Origin: Aedoeadaptatus coli
Lineage (GTDB): Bacteria > Bacillota > Clostridia > Tissierellales > Peptoniphilaceae
Assembly: GCF_900343085.1 (NCBI RefSeq)
Contig: NZ_OPYI01000001.1
Coordinates: 124,001-188,000 of the forward strand
Length of the DNA stretch: 64,000 nt
Direction of reading: 5' to 3'
Shown here: in pieces, positions 45,646-54,659 of the stretch
Layout: the number at the start of each line of letters is the position of its first letter
How positions within the stretch are numbered: the stretch's first letter is position 1
Position numbers and translations under genes: made by a program
Notes under the pieces: model-generated
Databases searched by the model: none
The model's input: only the letters and a program-made list of their open reading frames with translations
What the model was told of the DNA's origin: nothing

Positions 45646-46608
45646 ATGAAGAAAATCAAAAAAATTCTTCTCGTTTTTTTCACTGTCCTGTTAACGGCAT
45701 GCTCTCTGCCGGGGATTTCCTCCTCCGTAGAAAATGACGTCATCGTCGCTTCGGGCACCTACACGGAAAGGCAGGTGTTGGCGGAGATCGTGACGCAAAT
45801 GGTGGAGCACAACACGGATTTGAAGGTGACCCAGATTAAAAACCTGGGATCCACCACCATGACGCACATCGCCATGGAGAAAAAATCCCTCAATGTGGTG
45901 GGCGGCATGTATACCGGAACCTCCCTTACCGGGGAATGCGGCATGGAACCGGAGCGGGATCCCGAAAAAGCCATGGAATTGGTTCGGGAAAGCTATTTAA
46001 AGAAGTTTGACCGGATCTGGTTCCCCTCCTACGGTTTCGACAACACCTACGCCTTTATGGCGACGAAAGAATTTGCCGAGGCCCACAATTTAACGAAAGT
46101 GTCTCAGCTGAAAGACATCGCCGGAGACATTAAAGTCGGCGTGGATTCCTCCTGGGTTGATCGGCCCGGCGACGGCTACGAAGCCTTCAAGGCCACTTAC
46201 GGCTTTGAATTCCCGAACTTCTACTCCATGGACATCGGCCTGGTATACTCGGCCCTATCGAGCGGCAATATGGACGTGGTTCTCGGTTATTCCACCGACG
46301 GGAGAATCAATTCTTATAATCTCGTCCTTTTGGAAGACGATTTGCAGCTTTTCCCCGCCTACGACTGCTCTCCCGCGGCGTCGGTGGAGATACTGAAGAA
46401 GCATCCGGAGCTTATCGAGATCCTGTTGAAATTAAAGGGCACCATCTCTTCCGAAAAGATGCAGGAATTAAACAAACTGGCGTCGGAAGATCGAATCGAG
46501 CCCAATATCGTGGCCAAAGAATTTTTGGAAGCGAATCATTATTTCGACGATGTAAAAGTGGATCAAAAAGAACTGGAACGAATCAGAGGTGAAGTAAATG
46601 CTAAGTGA
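45646..46608 (+). CDS. opuCC: OpuCC-like substrate-binding lipoprotein
   Basis: A 320-aa lipoprotein. The signal peptide ends in LLTACSLPG, a lipobox with Cys near residue 19. The mature part starts VIVASGTYTERQVLAEIV and contains LVYSALSSGNMDVVLGYSTDGRI, typical of the OpuAC/quaternary amine-binding fold. It binds glycine betaine, carnitine or choline outside the membrane. GGGAGGTGAG precedes the ATG at 45646. Confidence 0.88.
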   Translation: MKKIKKILLVFFTVLLTACSLPGISSSVENDVIVASGTYTERQVLAEIVTQMVEHNTDLKVTQIKNLGSTTMTHIAMEKKSLNVVGGMYTGTSLTGECGMEPERDPEKAMELVRESYLKKFDRIWFPSYGFDNTYAFMATKEFAEAHNLTKVSQLKDIAGDIKVGVDSSWVDRPGDGYEAFKATYGFEFPNFYSMDIGLVYSALSSGNMDVVLGYSTDGRINSYNLVLLEDDLQLFPAYDCSPAASVEILKKHPELIEILLKLKGTISSEKMQELNKLASEDRIEPNIVAKEFLEANHYFDDVKVDQKELERIRGEVNAK

Positions 46609-47227
46609 GCTCATAAATTATTACGCTGCAAACTTCAGCTACATTGCGGAACAATTTTCCCGCCACTTTCTCATCGCGATTTACGGCGTGCTCTTCGCCT
46701 GCATCGTGGGCATTCCCCTGGGATTTTATGTTTCAGGTAAGGAAAAAAGCCGAAACATCGTCATCGGCATCGTCAACGTCATTCAAACCATACCGGGCCT
46801 CGCCATGCTGGCCATTTTAATGATGGTGATCGGAATCGGCGCAAATACCGTGGTCCTTTCCGTGTTTCTCTACGCCCTTTTGCCAATCATAAAAAATACG
46901 ATCACCGGAATCGACGCCATCGATCCGGGGATTATCGACGCGGCACAGGGCATGGGCATGACCCAAGTGCAACAGGTTATGAAGGTTGAATTTCCCCTAA
47001 GCGTTTCCGTGATCATGGGCGGCATTCGAAACGCATTGGTCGTGGGCATCGGCGTCGCCGCCATCGGCACCTTCATCGGCGCCGGGGGCCTCGGCGATAT
47101 TATTACCAGAGGCACCGTGGTGGCAAACGGCTCCGCCATTATCTTGGCCGGCGCCATTCCCACGGCCCTCATGGCCATCGTGTCGGATCTGGTGCTCGGG
47201 TGGATCGAGAAAAAACTGAAGCAATAG
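46598..47227 (+). CDS. opuCD: OpuCD-like permease
   Basis: A 209-aa permease with the EAA loop AAQGMGMTQVQQVMKVEFPLSVS and GAGGLGDIITRG, like the opuCB product. It overlaps opuCC by 11 bp. Together with the two genes before and the ATPase it completes the quaternary-amine importer. Confidence 0.88.
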   Translation: MLSELINYYAANFSYIAEQFSRHFLIAIYGVLFACIVGIPLGFYVSGKEKSRNIVIGIVNVIQTIPGLAMLAILMMVIGIGANTVVLSVFLYALLPIIKNTITGIDAIDPGIIDAAQGMGMTQVQQVMKVEFPLSVSVIMGGIRNALVVGIGVAAIGTFIGAGGLGDIITRGTVVANGSAIILAGAIPTALMAIVSDLVLGWIEKKLKQ

Positions 47228-47263
47228 AATGGAATCCCGCATCGAAAGACGACGGGAAAGCAG

Positions 47264-47309
47264 AAAGACCCTCAGACGCTCGGAAGATCGAGCCGAAGGG
47301 TCTTTTTCT
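47264..47309 (+). terminator. Terminator of the opuC operon
   Basis: AAAGACCCT (47264-47272) pairs with AGGGTCTTT (47297-47305), followed by more T. Confidence 0.8.
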
Positions 47310-47338
47310 ATTTTTATGAATTGAATTTGTGTACAAAT

Positions 47339-47362
47339 AAAAAAAGCCCCCGAAGCGGGGGC
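47339..47362 (-). terminator. Terminator of the superoxide reductase gene
   Basis: On the minus strand GCCCCCG CTT CGGGGGC is followed by seven T residues. It faces the opuC terminator. Confidence 0.85.
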
Positions 47363-47387
47363 GAGGGATCAATTCAGAAGTCGATCA

Positions 47388-47744
47388 TTAAAGTTCGACG
47401 ACATTTTCCCAAAGGCCGTGAATGTTGCACATGCTCAGTGCGTAAACGGTGCCTTTCTTTTCGCTCTTGAAGCAGGTTTTTACTTCGGGAACGGTGAAGA
47501 CGTCACTTTCACCGTGTGCGTTGAATTCGTAGCTGCCAACTTCGACGGGAGCTGCAGCGCCTTCAGCCTTGAAGAAGACTTTGATCCAGGAAATATGGTG
47601 TTCCAATGTGTTGGGGTGTTCGATTTCCTTGCCTACGGCAACGGATACTTTGACTAAGCCGCCTTCGAAGGATGCTTCGATTTCGGGAACGTGTTTTTCG
47701 TTTTTAAAGTCGCCGGATTTGACGGTTTCGGTTAATTTTGTCAT
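47388..47744 (-). CDS. Superoxide reductase (neelaredoxin/class II desulfoferrodoxin)
   Basis: A 118-aa protein with the iron-centre ligands of superoxide reductases: KHVPEI, HPNTLEHHISW and the C-terminal MCNIHGLW. The desulforedoxin domain is absent, so it is the one-iron type. It reduces superoxide to hydrogen peroxide in the cytoplasm, an oxygen defence typical of anaerobes. GGGAGGTAT precedes the ATG. It is a single gene with its own terminator. Confidence 0.92.
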   Translation of the reverse strand: MTKLTETVKSGDFKNEKHVPEIEASFEGGLVKVSVAVGKEIEHPNTLEHHISWIKVFFKAEGAAAPVEVGSYEFNAHGESDVFTVPEVKTCFKSEKKGTVYALSMCNIHGLWENVVEL

Positions 47745-47855
47745 GAATGAATACCTCCCAGTGATTCTGAATGTTACTTTACGATGTTTATATACCCACT
47801 ATTTCAAAAAAACAACAGTCATTCGATCTTTTATTCCGAGCTTTTGAGGGAATCA

Positions 47856-47884
47856 TGTTCAAACAGGGCGTAATTTAGTATAAT
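47856..47884 (+). promoter_or_regulatory. Promoter of the RlmL-like gene
   Basis: TGTTCA (47856-47861), 17-bp spacer and TATAAT (47879-47884), then GGAGGTG before ATG 47901. Confidence 0.5.
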
Positions 47885-47900
47885 AGAGTGGAGGTGTTCT

Positions 47901-49019
47901 ATGATTTATTTGGAAGCGACAGCAAACATCGGCATGGAAGCCGTTTTGAAACGAGAAGCTCAGGCCTTGGGCATGAAAAACATTCGCGTGCAAGACGGTC
48001 TCGTGTCTATGGAAGGAAAAACGGAAGACATCAGTCGATTAAATTTACATTTGCGCACGGCGGAGCGGGTGCACTGGGTGCTGGCTCGCTTTGAGGCGCG
48101 AAGCTTTACGGAGCTTTTCGACGGCGTCTACGATTTGCCCTGGCCGGACATTATGCCCAAGACGGCAAACTTTATTACCGAGGCCAAGAGCAGGAAATCG
48201 CAGCTTTTTTCCCTGTCGGATATTCAAAGAATCACGGAAAAAGCCGTGGTCAACAAGCTTCAGACTCGCTACAAAACGGAATGGTTTGAAAAAAACGGAG
48301 CGCGCTACCGTATCGGCGTGCGCATCGTCGACGACTTGGCCACGATTTATTTGGACACGTCCGGCGACGGCCTTCACGATCGGGGCTACAGAAAGCGCTC
48401 GGTGAAGGCGCCTTTGACGGAGACCCTGGCTTCGGGTCTGGTGCAGCTCAGTTTTTGGAACAAAAGCCGCATGCTCGTGGATCCTTTTTGCGGCAGCGGT
48501 ACCATTTTAATCGAAGCGATCCTCTTGGGGCGAAACATCGCTCCGGGGCTGAACCGGCGCTTCGACTTTGAGTACTGGAATTTAGAGGGCGCCCAGGACA
48601 AGGCCGTGCGAAAAGAAGCCTTTGAAATGATCGACTACGACAGCAAGCTGGAGCTCTACGGCTTCGACGTGGATCCCAAGGCCCTGGAAGCAGCGCGGAT
48701 CAATTTAGATTCCCTTGGCTTTTTAGACGACGTGACCTTAAGGGAAAAAGACATTGCGCAGCTGGATTTGGCCGGAGACTACGGCGTGATCATTACCAAT
48801 CCGCCCTATGGTGTGCGGATCGAAGACAGGGAATCGGTTATGGCGCTAAACCGCGAGCTCGGAGAATTGGCGAAGTCATTGCCGACCTGGAGCCACTACA
48901 TTATTACGGCGGACGAAGGCTTTGAACGGGGCTTCGGCAAGAAGGCGGACAGAAAGCGCAAGCTTTACAACGGCAAGATCAAAACGGATTACTACCAATA
49001 CTACGGTCCCAGACCTTAA
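47901..49019 (+). CDS. THUMP-domain RNA methyltransferase (RlmL/YpsC-like)
   Basis: A 372-aa protein. The THUMP RNA-binding domain covers about 45-155; the methyltransferase domain has DPFCGSGTILIEA and TNPPYGVR, the NPPY motif of N-methylating enzymes. Firmicutes YpsC-type relatives modify 23S rRNA guanine (RlmL activity), which is the likely role. GGAGGTG precedes the ATG. It is followed after 18 bp by the phosphatase gene. Confidence 0.87.
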   Translation: MIYLEATANIGMEAVLKREAQALGMKNIRVQDGLVSMEGKTEDISRLNLHLRTAERVHWVLARFEARSFTELFDGVYDLPWPDIMPKTANFITEAKSRKSQLFSLSDIQRITEKAVVNKLQTRYKTEWFEKNGARYRIGVRIVDDLATIYLDTSGDGLHDRGYRKRSVKAPLTETLASGLVQLSFWNKSRMLVDPFCGSGTILIEAILLGRNIAPGLNRRFDFEYWNLEGAQDKAVRKEAFEMIDYDSKLELYGFDVDPKALEAARINLDSLGFLDDVTLREKDIAQLDLAGDYGVIITNPPYGVRIEDRESVMALNRELGELAKSLPTWSHYIITADEGFERGFGKKADRKRKLYNGKIKTDYYQYYGPRP

Positions 49020-49037
49020 GTTTCGAAAGAGGCAGGC

Positions 49038-50111
49038 ATGAACGAAAGAGAGATTTTAAGCAATAAAATCGAGGCCAAGCTTTTGGACACGATGACCGAT
49101 TTAATTCGCGTCGTGGACAAAGACAATCGCGTGGTCTACTATAATCATGCCATGAAACAGGTCCTTGAGAAAAACGAAGGAAAGGCCACCGGCCATGACG
49201 ATTTACGCATGACCGCCCGGTGCTTGGGAAGCGGCGAAAACATTCAGCGGGAGACCTACATCGGCGAGACCTATTATTCGGTAAAAACCAATCCCATTCG
49301 CTCGGAAGCGGGAGAGATCGTGGGCGCCATCGAGGTGTTTCGCGACAAAAGTTTGGAAAAGCGGCTGCAGGTGGAATTGATCGAAAAAAATCGCGCCCTC
49401 ATCGAGGAGCAGATCAGCGCCTCTTCAGTACAGCGGGCTCTCTTGCCCAAGCGCGGCTACGATCGGTTTTTCTTCAGAGACTACTTTTACCGCCCGGCGG
49501 AAATTTTAAGCGGCGATTTCTTCGACATTATCGAAATCGACGAGGATCGGACGGCGATTTACATGGCCGATGCCGTGGGCCACGGATTCGCCTCCTCCAT
49601 GGCGACGCTGTTTATTTCCCAGACGATGCGAAACATGGATCCGGAGATTTTGACGGATCCCACGGTGGCCATGATGGAATTGGTGCACCGCTTCCGGGAG
49701 TTGAATCCGCCGGATACCATGTACTTCACCATGTTTCTCGGCGTCTACTCGAAAAAGACGAGGAAGTTTACCTACGCCAATGCCGGCCACGATTGCCCGC
49801 CTCTGTTGAAGCGGCAGGGCTATGTGCGGCTTTTGATCAACTCGGGCTTTCCCGTGTCCCAGCTCGTGGAGGCGACCTTCTACGAGTGCCGCAGCGTCTA
49901 TTTGCAAAAAGGCGACGAGCTTTTGTTTTACACCGACGGAATTACGGAATGCCGCAGTCGGGGCAGGAAGCAATACGGCGTCGATGCCCTGCGGGATCTG
50001 TTCAGTAAAATCGGCGACGAGCCCCTGGCCGAAATTCATCGGGCGCTCAGCGAATTTATTTACGAAGACATTGTCGACGACATGACATGCCTTTATATGA
50101 AACTGATCTAG
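49038..50111 (+). CDS. PAS-domain SpoIIE/RsbU-type PP2C phosphatase
   Basis: A 357-aa protein. Residues 10-115 form a PAS sensor (LIRVVDKDNRVVYYNHAMKQVL), then a short coiled linker, then a SpoIIE-type phosphatase domain (155-357) with SGDFFDIIEID, ADAVGHGFAS and DDMTCLYM, the metal-binding aspartates. Such proteins dephosphorylate anti-sigma-factor antagonists in partner-switching pathways. No anti-sigma or antagonist gene is nearby, so its partner is unknown. It lies between the RNA methyltransferase and pgi in one transcription unit. Confidence 0.85.
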   Translation: MNEREILSNKIEAKLLDTMTDLIRVVDKDNRVVYYNHAMKQVLEKNEGKATGHDDLRMTARCLGSGENIQRETYIGETYYSVKTNPIRSEAGEIVGAIEVFRDKSLEKRLQVELIEKNRALIEEQISASSVQRALLPKRGYDRFFFRDYFYRPAEILSGDFFDIIEIDEDRTAIYMADAVGHGFASSMATLFISQTMRNMDPEILTDPTVAMMELVHRFRELNPPDTMYFTMFLGVYSKKTRKFTYANAGHDCPPLLKRQGYVRLLINSGFPVSQLVEATFYECRSVYLQKGDELLFYTDGITECRSRGRKQYGVDALRDLFSKIGDEPLAEIHRALSEFIYEDIVDDMTCLYMKLI

Positions 50112-50119
50112 GAGGAGCC

Positions 50120-51343
50120 ATGGATTTCAGAAGTTCCCATACATTCGACGAATGCAAACGAAACGAAGGACAAAAGGCCCTGGATCTCGTTCTGGACGGG
50201 CTGAAAAAGGGAAGCGTTCCGGGGACGGAATGGACCGGCTGGATCGACTATCCCGACGAAAAAATGGCGGAAGATATTCGCGAGGTAAAGGCCTATGTCG
50301 ACACCATCGATGCCCGGGACCTGTACGTCTTGGGCATCGGCGGGTCCTACCTTGGGGCCTATGCCGCGATTTGTGCCCTCGAAAAAGAAGGCGTGCATTT
50401 CTACGGAAATTCCTTTTCCGCGCGGGATTTGGAAAGAGGCCTCACGTCCTACGATCCGAAGAAGGACCACGTGGTGGTGATTTCAAAATCCGGATCCACA
50501 CGGGAGACGGCCATGGCCTTTCGCTTCTTTTTGGAAAAGGCCGAGGCGGCCGGCGCAGATCTATCGAAATGTGTCACCGCCATTACCGACGGAAAAAAAG
50601 GAAAGCTTCACGATTTCGCCGAAGCGAAAAAGATTCGCCGCTTCGTCGTTCCAGAGGACATGGGCGGGCGCTACTCCGTCTTAAGTCCCGTGGGCCTGTT
50701 TCCCATGGCCTTCGCCGGCGTGGACCTCGAGGCCTTAATGCAAGGGGCGCGGGATGCGAAAGATGCCGTCGCCAGCGACCCGAAAAACAATCGGGCCGTC
50801 GACTACGCCCTCGCTCGCCACGGCTTGCGCCGCGAGGGGAAAGTGGCGGAGATTTTCGCCACCTACGAGCCGCGCCTCGCGCCTTTGGGCCGCTGGTGGC
50901 AGCAGCTCTTCGGCGAAAGCGAAGGCAAAGAAGGAAAGGGTATTTTGCCCCTCACCTTAACCTACTCCACGGACCTTCACGCCATGGGCCAATGGGTGCA
51001 GGAAGGGCCGCGAAACTTTTTTGAAACCGTGCTCTACGCCGAGCGCTCGGGATCGGATCTGAAGATTCCCGCCATGGCCATGGACGACGGATTGGATTCA
51101 ATGGAAGGCGTGGCCGTAGACGATGTGAACCGCGCCGCCTTCGAAGGAACGCGGGCGGCCCACGAAGCGGGGAACGTACCCACGATCTCCTTCGTTTACG
51201 ACGCTTTCGACGCCTACGCACTGGGCGAATTTTTCTATACCATGGAATACGCCTGTGCCATGAGCGCCTATCTTCAAGGGGTGAATCCCTTCGATCAACC
51301 GGGCGTGGAGGCCTACAAAAAAGCCATGAAAGAGCGTTTATAA
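50120..51343 (+). CDS. pgi: Glucose-6-phosphate isomerase
   Basis: A 407-aa protein with LGIGGSYLGAYAAI, VVISKSGSTRETAMAF, GGRYSVLSPVGLFPMAF and the terminal NPFDQPGVEAYKK. It interconverts glucose-6-phosphate and fructose-6-phosphate. It is somewhat shorter than the usual 440-450 residues of Firmicutes Pgi, but the conserved motifs are present. The ATG at 50120 has AGGAGG upstream; a longer frame from 50087 lies inside the previous gene. Confidence 0.93.
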   Translation: MDFRSSHTFDECKRNEGQKALDLVLDGLKKGSVPGTEWTGWIDYPDEKMAEDIREVKAYVDTIDARDLYVLGIGGSYLGAYAAICALEKEGVHFYGNSFSARDLERGLTSYDPKKDHVVVISKSGSTRETAMAFRFFLEKAEAAGADLSKCVTAITDGKKGKLHDFAEAKKIRRFVVPEDMGGRYSVLSPVGLFPMAFAGVDLEALMQGARDAKDAVASDPKNNRAVDYALARHGLRREGKVAEIFATYEPRLAPLGRWWQQLFGESEGKEGKGILPLTLTYSTDLHAMGQWVQEGPRNFFETVLYAERSGSDLKIPAMAMDDGLDSMEGVAVDDVNRAAFEGTRAAHEAGNVPTISFVYDAFDAYALGEFFYTMEYACAMSAYLQGVNPFDQPGVEAYKKAMKERL

Positions 51344-51354
51344 CTTAAAGAGAC

Positions 51355-51379
51355 AAAAGGGGGCCCCAGCCCCTTTTTT
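51355..51379 (+). terminator. Terminator after pgi
   Basis: AAAAGGGG (51355-51362) pairs with CCCCTTTT (51370-51377). Confidence 0.75.
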
Positions 51380-51423
51380 AAATGGAAGGGCCCGATCGAG
51401 CGGGGGAAAGTTTTTGAAATCAC

Positions 51424-51452
51424 TTGAAACGGCATCATAGATGTGATACTAT
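51424..51452 (+). promoter_or_regulatory. Promoter of carD
   Basis: TTGAAA (51424-51429), 17-bp spacer and TACTAT (51447-51452), 60 bases before the carD ATG. A further TATAAT-like box lies at 51472-51477. Confidence 0.6.
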
Positions 51453-51512
51453 GATAAATTTCCTAAATATGATATAATTAAATTGGGAATATAGGTAGGA
51501 TAGGAGGAAACT

Positions 51513-52025
51513 ATGTTTAATATAGGTGATAAGATCGTCTATCCCGTACACGGTGCCGGCATCATCGTCGACATCGAGACCAAGGTGATCTTGGGAGAAA
51601 AGAAAGAATACTACGTCATGAAAATCCCCGTCAACGAAATGAAGGTGCTGGTTCCATTGGGCAGCATGGGGGATGTGGGCATTCGCGACATTAAGACGCC
51701 GGAAGAAATGGACAAGGTGTTGGAGGTGTTGAAAGATCCCGCCAAGGAAAAAATGCCGACAAACTGGAATCGCCGTTACCGCTTCCACCAAGACAAGATC
51801 AAAACCGGCGACTTGGAAGAAATCGCCAAGGTCATTAAAAATTTGGAAAGCCTGGACAGAGAAAAAGCACTCTCCACAGGGGAACGCAAAATTTTGAACA
51901 CGGCCCGCCAAATTATTTTGTCTGAAATGGTCCTGGTCTACGATAAAACCTTCGACGAAGTGGTGGAACTCGTGGACAATACCATGGCGGAGGGTTGCCT
52001 GAAGGACATTGAAGAAAGAAAGTAG
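51513..52025 (+). CDS. CarD/CdnL-family transcription regulator
   Basis: A 170-aa protein. The N-terminal RNA polymerase-interaction domain reads FNIGDKIVYPVHGAGIIVDIE; the helical C-terminal part has NWNRRYRFHQDKIKTGDLEEIAKV. CarD-family proteins bind the polymerase beta subunit and stabilise open complexes at many promoters, including rRNA. TAGGAGGAAACT precedes the ATG. Its end overlaps the region leading into the next gene, so the two are co-transcribed. Confidence 0.92.
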   Translation: MFNIGDKIVYPVHGAGIIVDIETKVILGEKKEYYVMKIPVNEMKVLVPLGSMGDVGIRDIKTPEEMDKVLEVLKDPAKEKMPTNWNRRYRFHQDKIKTGDLEEIAKVIKNLESLDREKALSTGERKILNTARQIILSEMVLVYDKTFDEVVELVDNTMAEGCLKDIEERK

Positions 52026-52032
52026 GGTGCGC

Positions 52033-53142
52033 ATGGGAATTCGATCGAATCGCATCTTCCACTGGGTGTTCCGACTGCTGTTTACCCTTTTGGGCCTGGC
52101 CGTCGGGCGCTTGGTTTTGGGACTGTTGCGCGATTTAAATGCCATGAAAATTCTCGGTCGTCTGATTCCCCAAGGGGCGATTCCCGTCGTCATTTATATT
52201 TTATTTGCCATTATATTTTTTATCCTCGGGAAACACGCTTACGGGGCATTGTGGCGCCTTGTGGATTTTGCCGAATCGGAAATGAAAGACATCCCCGCAT
52301 CGGATATTTTGTGGGGCATTCTCGGTTTGATCATCGGCATTTTAATTGCCTTTCTCGTGTCCCTGCCCATTTACCGGCTGAACATCGACTACGTCAGCAG
52401 CATTTTGTCGCTGATCATTTACATCGTCTTGGCCGTTTTGGGCATACGGATTATGCTTTATAAACGAGAAGAAATCGCCGGCTCCTTTCGGAACCTTTTT
52501 CTCCAGGGAACCGGCGCCGTGAAGTTGAAAAGCGGCGACAAAAAACAAGGCGTGCCGAAGCTTTTGGATACGTCGGTCATTATCGACGGGCGAATCGTGG
52601 ACATTATCGAGCTGGGCTTTCTCGAAGGGCCCATCGTCGTGCCCGATTTCGTGTTGCGGGAGCTGCAAGGCATCGCCGATTCGTCCAACGGCATGAGCCG
52701 GGCGAAGGGCCGAAAGGGTCTGGACGCACTGAAAAAGCTTCAGGAGGACAGCCGCTACAAAATTAAAATCGTGGAGAAAAACTACGCCGATTTAACGGAA
52801 GTGGACACCATGCTTTTGCGCATGGCCAAAGAAGTAAAGGGCGTGGTGGTGACCAACGACTTTAATCTAAACAAAGTGGCCGAGGTGCAGGGCATTCGCG
52901 TCTTGAACATCAACGCCTTGGCCAATGCCATGAAGCCCGTCTTCGTCACCGGCGAGAAGATCAATGTCTTCGTCGTGAAGCCCGGCAGCCAGGAAAAACA
53001 GGGCCTGGGGTATTTGGACGACGGCACCATGATCGTCGTGGAAAACGGCATCGACTACATCGGGCACAATGTGGATTGCATGGTGACCAGCATGCTTCAA
53101 ACCTCGGCGGGAAAAATGATTTTCGCCAAACCCATGGATTAA
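52033..53142 (+). CDS. YacL-like membrane protein with PIN and TRAM domains
   Basis: A 369-aa protein. Four hydrophobic segments occupy about 1-145. A PIN domain follows (KLLDTSVIIDGRIVDIIE, VVPDFVLRELQGIAD, VVTNDFNLNKVAEVQG) with the acidic residues of nuclease sites, then a TRAM domain (EKINVFVVKPGSQEKQGLGYLDDG). This is the B. subtilis YacL arrangement, often beside carD. ATG 52033 is preferred; TTG 52009 and GTG 52027 are in frame. The role is a putative membrane-bound RNase of unknown target. Confidence 0.88.
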   Translation: MGIRSNRIFHWVFRLLFTLLGLAVGRLVLGLLRDLNAMKILGRLIPQGAIPVVIYILFAIIFFILGKHAYGALWRLVDFAESEMKDIPASDILWGILGLIIGILIAFLVSLPIYRLNIDYVSSILSLIIYIVLAVLGIRIMLYKREEIAGSFRNLFLQGTGAVKLKSGDKKQGVPKLLDTSVIIDGRIVDIIELGFLEGPIVVPDFVLRELQGIADSSNGMSRAKGRKGLDALKKLQEDSRYKIKIVEKNYADLTEVDTMLLRMAKEVKGVVVTNDFNLNKVAEVQGIRVLNINALANAMKPVFVTGEKINVFVVKPGSQEKQGLGYLDDGTMIVVENGIDYIGHNVDCMVTSMLQTSAGKMIFAKPMD

Positions 53143-53183
53143 AAAAAGCGACCTTTCGCGGAATGCCGCGCGGGTCGCTTTTT
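53143..53183. terminator. Bidirectional terminator between the PIN/TRAM gene and tyrS
   Basis: AAAAAGCGACC (53143-53153) pairs with GGTCGCTTTTT (53173-53183). T runs on both strands allow it to end both convergent genes. Confidence 0.8.
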
Positions 53184-53196
53184 CTATGCGCTCAAC

Positions 53197-54423
53197 TTAT
53201 TTAAGTTTGAATAAGTGGTGAACTTTCTTGCCTTTTCGGACGTGAACGCCTTTTTTCAGCGCATCCAAGGTGATGATCGCATCGTGGGATTCGACTTTTT
53301 CGTCGTCTACGGACACGCCGCCTTGTTTAATAAGTCGGCGTCCTTCGCTGGTGGAGGCGATGAGATCGCCTTTTTGCATGAGTTCAACGATGGTAATGCC
53401 GTCTTTCACCACGTCTTCGGAAAGTTCCGTGGTGGGCATGTGTTCCGTGTCGCCGCTGCCGCCGAAGAGCACGCGGGAAGCTTCCAGAGCCTTGTCGGCT
53501 TCTTCCTTGCCGTGAACTTCATTGGTGATTTCCCAAGCCAAGCGTTCCTTGGCCACATTCAGTTCTTGGCCTTCCAATTTTTCGTATTCGGCGATTTCTT
53601 CGTCGCTCACGTCGGTTAAGAGCTTCAGGAATTTCACGACGTCGCGGTCGTCGCAGTTACGCAGGTATTGGAACATTTCGTGGGGCGGCGTCTTGTTGGG
53701 ATCCAAGAAAATGGCGCCCTTCATGGACTTGCCCATCTTTTGTCCGTCGGCGGTGGAGAGGAGCTTGAAGGTCATGGAGTAGACCTTGCCGTCGTCCAGC
53801 TTGCGAACCAAGTCGTAGCCGCCGAGCATGTTGCTCCATTGGTCGGAGCCGCCTAATTGCAATTGGCAATTGTATTTTCTGTAAAGAATCAAAAAGTCGT
53901 AGGACTGCATGAGCATGTAGCCCATTTCAAAGAAAGTGAGCCCTTGTTCCAGGCGGTTGGCGTAGGCATCCAGCTTCAGCATGTGGTTTACGGAAAAATG
54001 CACGCCGATGTTGCGCATGAAATCCAGGTAACCGAGGTCCAAAAGCCAGTCCGCATTGTTTGCCACAATGGCCTTGCCGTCGGAGTAGTCGATAAAGTGG
54101 GACAGTTGACGTTTGAAGCAGTCGATGTTGTGGTTGATGTCTTCTTTCGTCAGCATTTTACGCATATCGCTGCGGCCGGAGGGGTCGCCGATTAAGGTGG
54201 TTCCGCCGCCGAACAGGGTAATGGGCACGTGACCGGCCCGTTGGAAATGTTGAAGAACTTTTACTTGAAGGTAGTGACCTAAAGTAAGGGAATCGGCGGT
54301 GGCGTCGAAGCCGATATAAAATGTAATCGGTCCTTCGGCCAAGCGTTCGCGCAATTCTTCCGGGAATGTTACTTGGTCAATGTAACCTCTTCTTTCAAGT
54401 AGATCAAATACGTTCTCAGTCAT
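53197..54423 (-). CDS. tyrS: Tyrosyl-tRNA synthetase
   Basis: A 408-aa class I synthetase with DSLTLGHYLQ (HIGH motif as LGHY), GDPSGR, QLQLGGSDQWSN, KMGKSMKGAIFL (KMSKS) and a C-terminal S4 domain. It charges tRNA-Tyr. The ATG at 54423 follows AAAGGAGG; the frame further upstream is the T-box leader and is not translated. Expression is controlled by that leader. Confidence 0.95.
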   Translation of the reverse strand: MTENVFDLLERRGYIDQVTFPEELRERLAEGPITFYIGFDATADSLTLGHYLQVKVLQHFQRAGHVPITLFGGGTTLIGDPSGRSDMRKMLTKEDINHNIDCFKRQLSHFIDYSDGKAIVANNADWLLDLGYLDFMRNIGVHFSVNHMLKLDAYANRLEQGLTFFEMGYMLMQSYDFLILYRKYNCQLQLGGSDQWSNMLGGYDLVRKLDDGKVYSMTFKLLSTADGQKMGKSMKGAIFLDPNKTPPHEMFQYLRNCDDRDVVKFLKLLTDVSDEEIAEYEKLEGQELNVAKERLAWEITNEVHGKEEADKALEASRVLFGGSGDTEHMPTTELSEDVVKDGITIVELMQKGDLIASTSEGRRLIKQGGVSVDDEKVESHDAIITLDALKKGVHVRKGKKVHHLFKLK

Positions 54424-54569
54424 GATGCCTCCTTTTTTAAGCACAAAAAAAGCTCCTGCGAAAGGGCGTCTTCCAACGCGGTACCACCTTTCTTCGCAAA
54501 AAGCCTCGAAAAAATTATCATACTCCAGCGTTGTAATTTTGGTGACGCCATCATCGTATCTATGAATTT
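54424..54569 (-). promoter_or_regulatory. T-box leader of tyrS
   Basis: The minus strand holds the T-box core AAAGGTGGTACCGCG (54476-54490), then GACGCCCTTTCGCAGGAGC and a T run that could be the terminator. Uncharged tRNA-Tyr should bind and allow read-through. UAC triplets that could be the specifier occur in GATACGATG and AAATTACAACG. From the predicted start site the leader is only about 145 nt, short for a full stem I. Confidence 0.85.
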
Positions 54570-54576
54570 GTTCTCC

Positions 54577-54605
54577 ATTATATGGTCGTATAAAAACTTT
54601 GTCAA
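54577..54605 (-). promoter_or_regulatory. Strong sigma-A promoter of tyrS
   Basis: Consensus TTGACA (54605-54600) and TATAAT (54582-54577) with a 17-bp spacer on the minus strand. Confidence 0.9.
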
Positions 54606-54659
54606 GCAAAAATCGTTTTTTTCTTTTGAAATTGTGTTATGATGAAAAAGAGGTGGCAT

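Noticed and set aside
54420-54659. ORF over the tyrS leader
   Set aside because: It runs through a promoter and the T-box element and has no RBS of its own.
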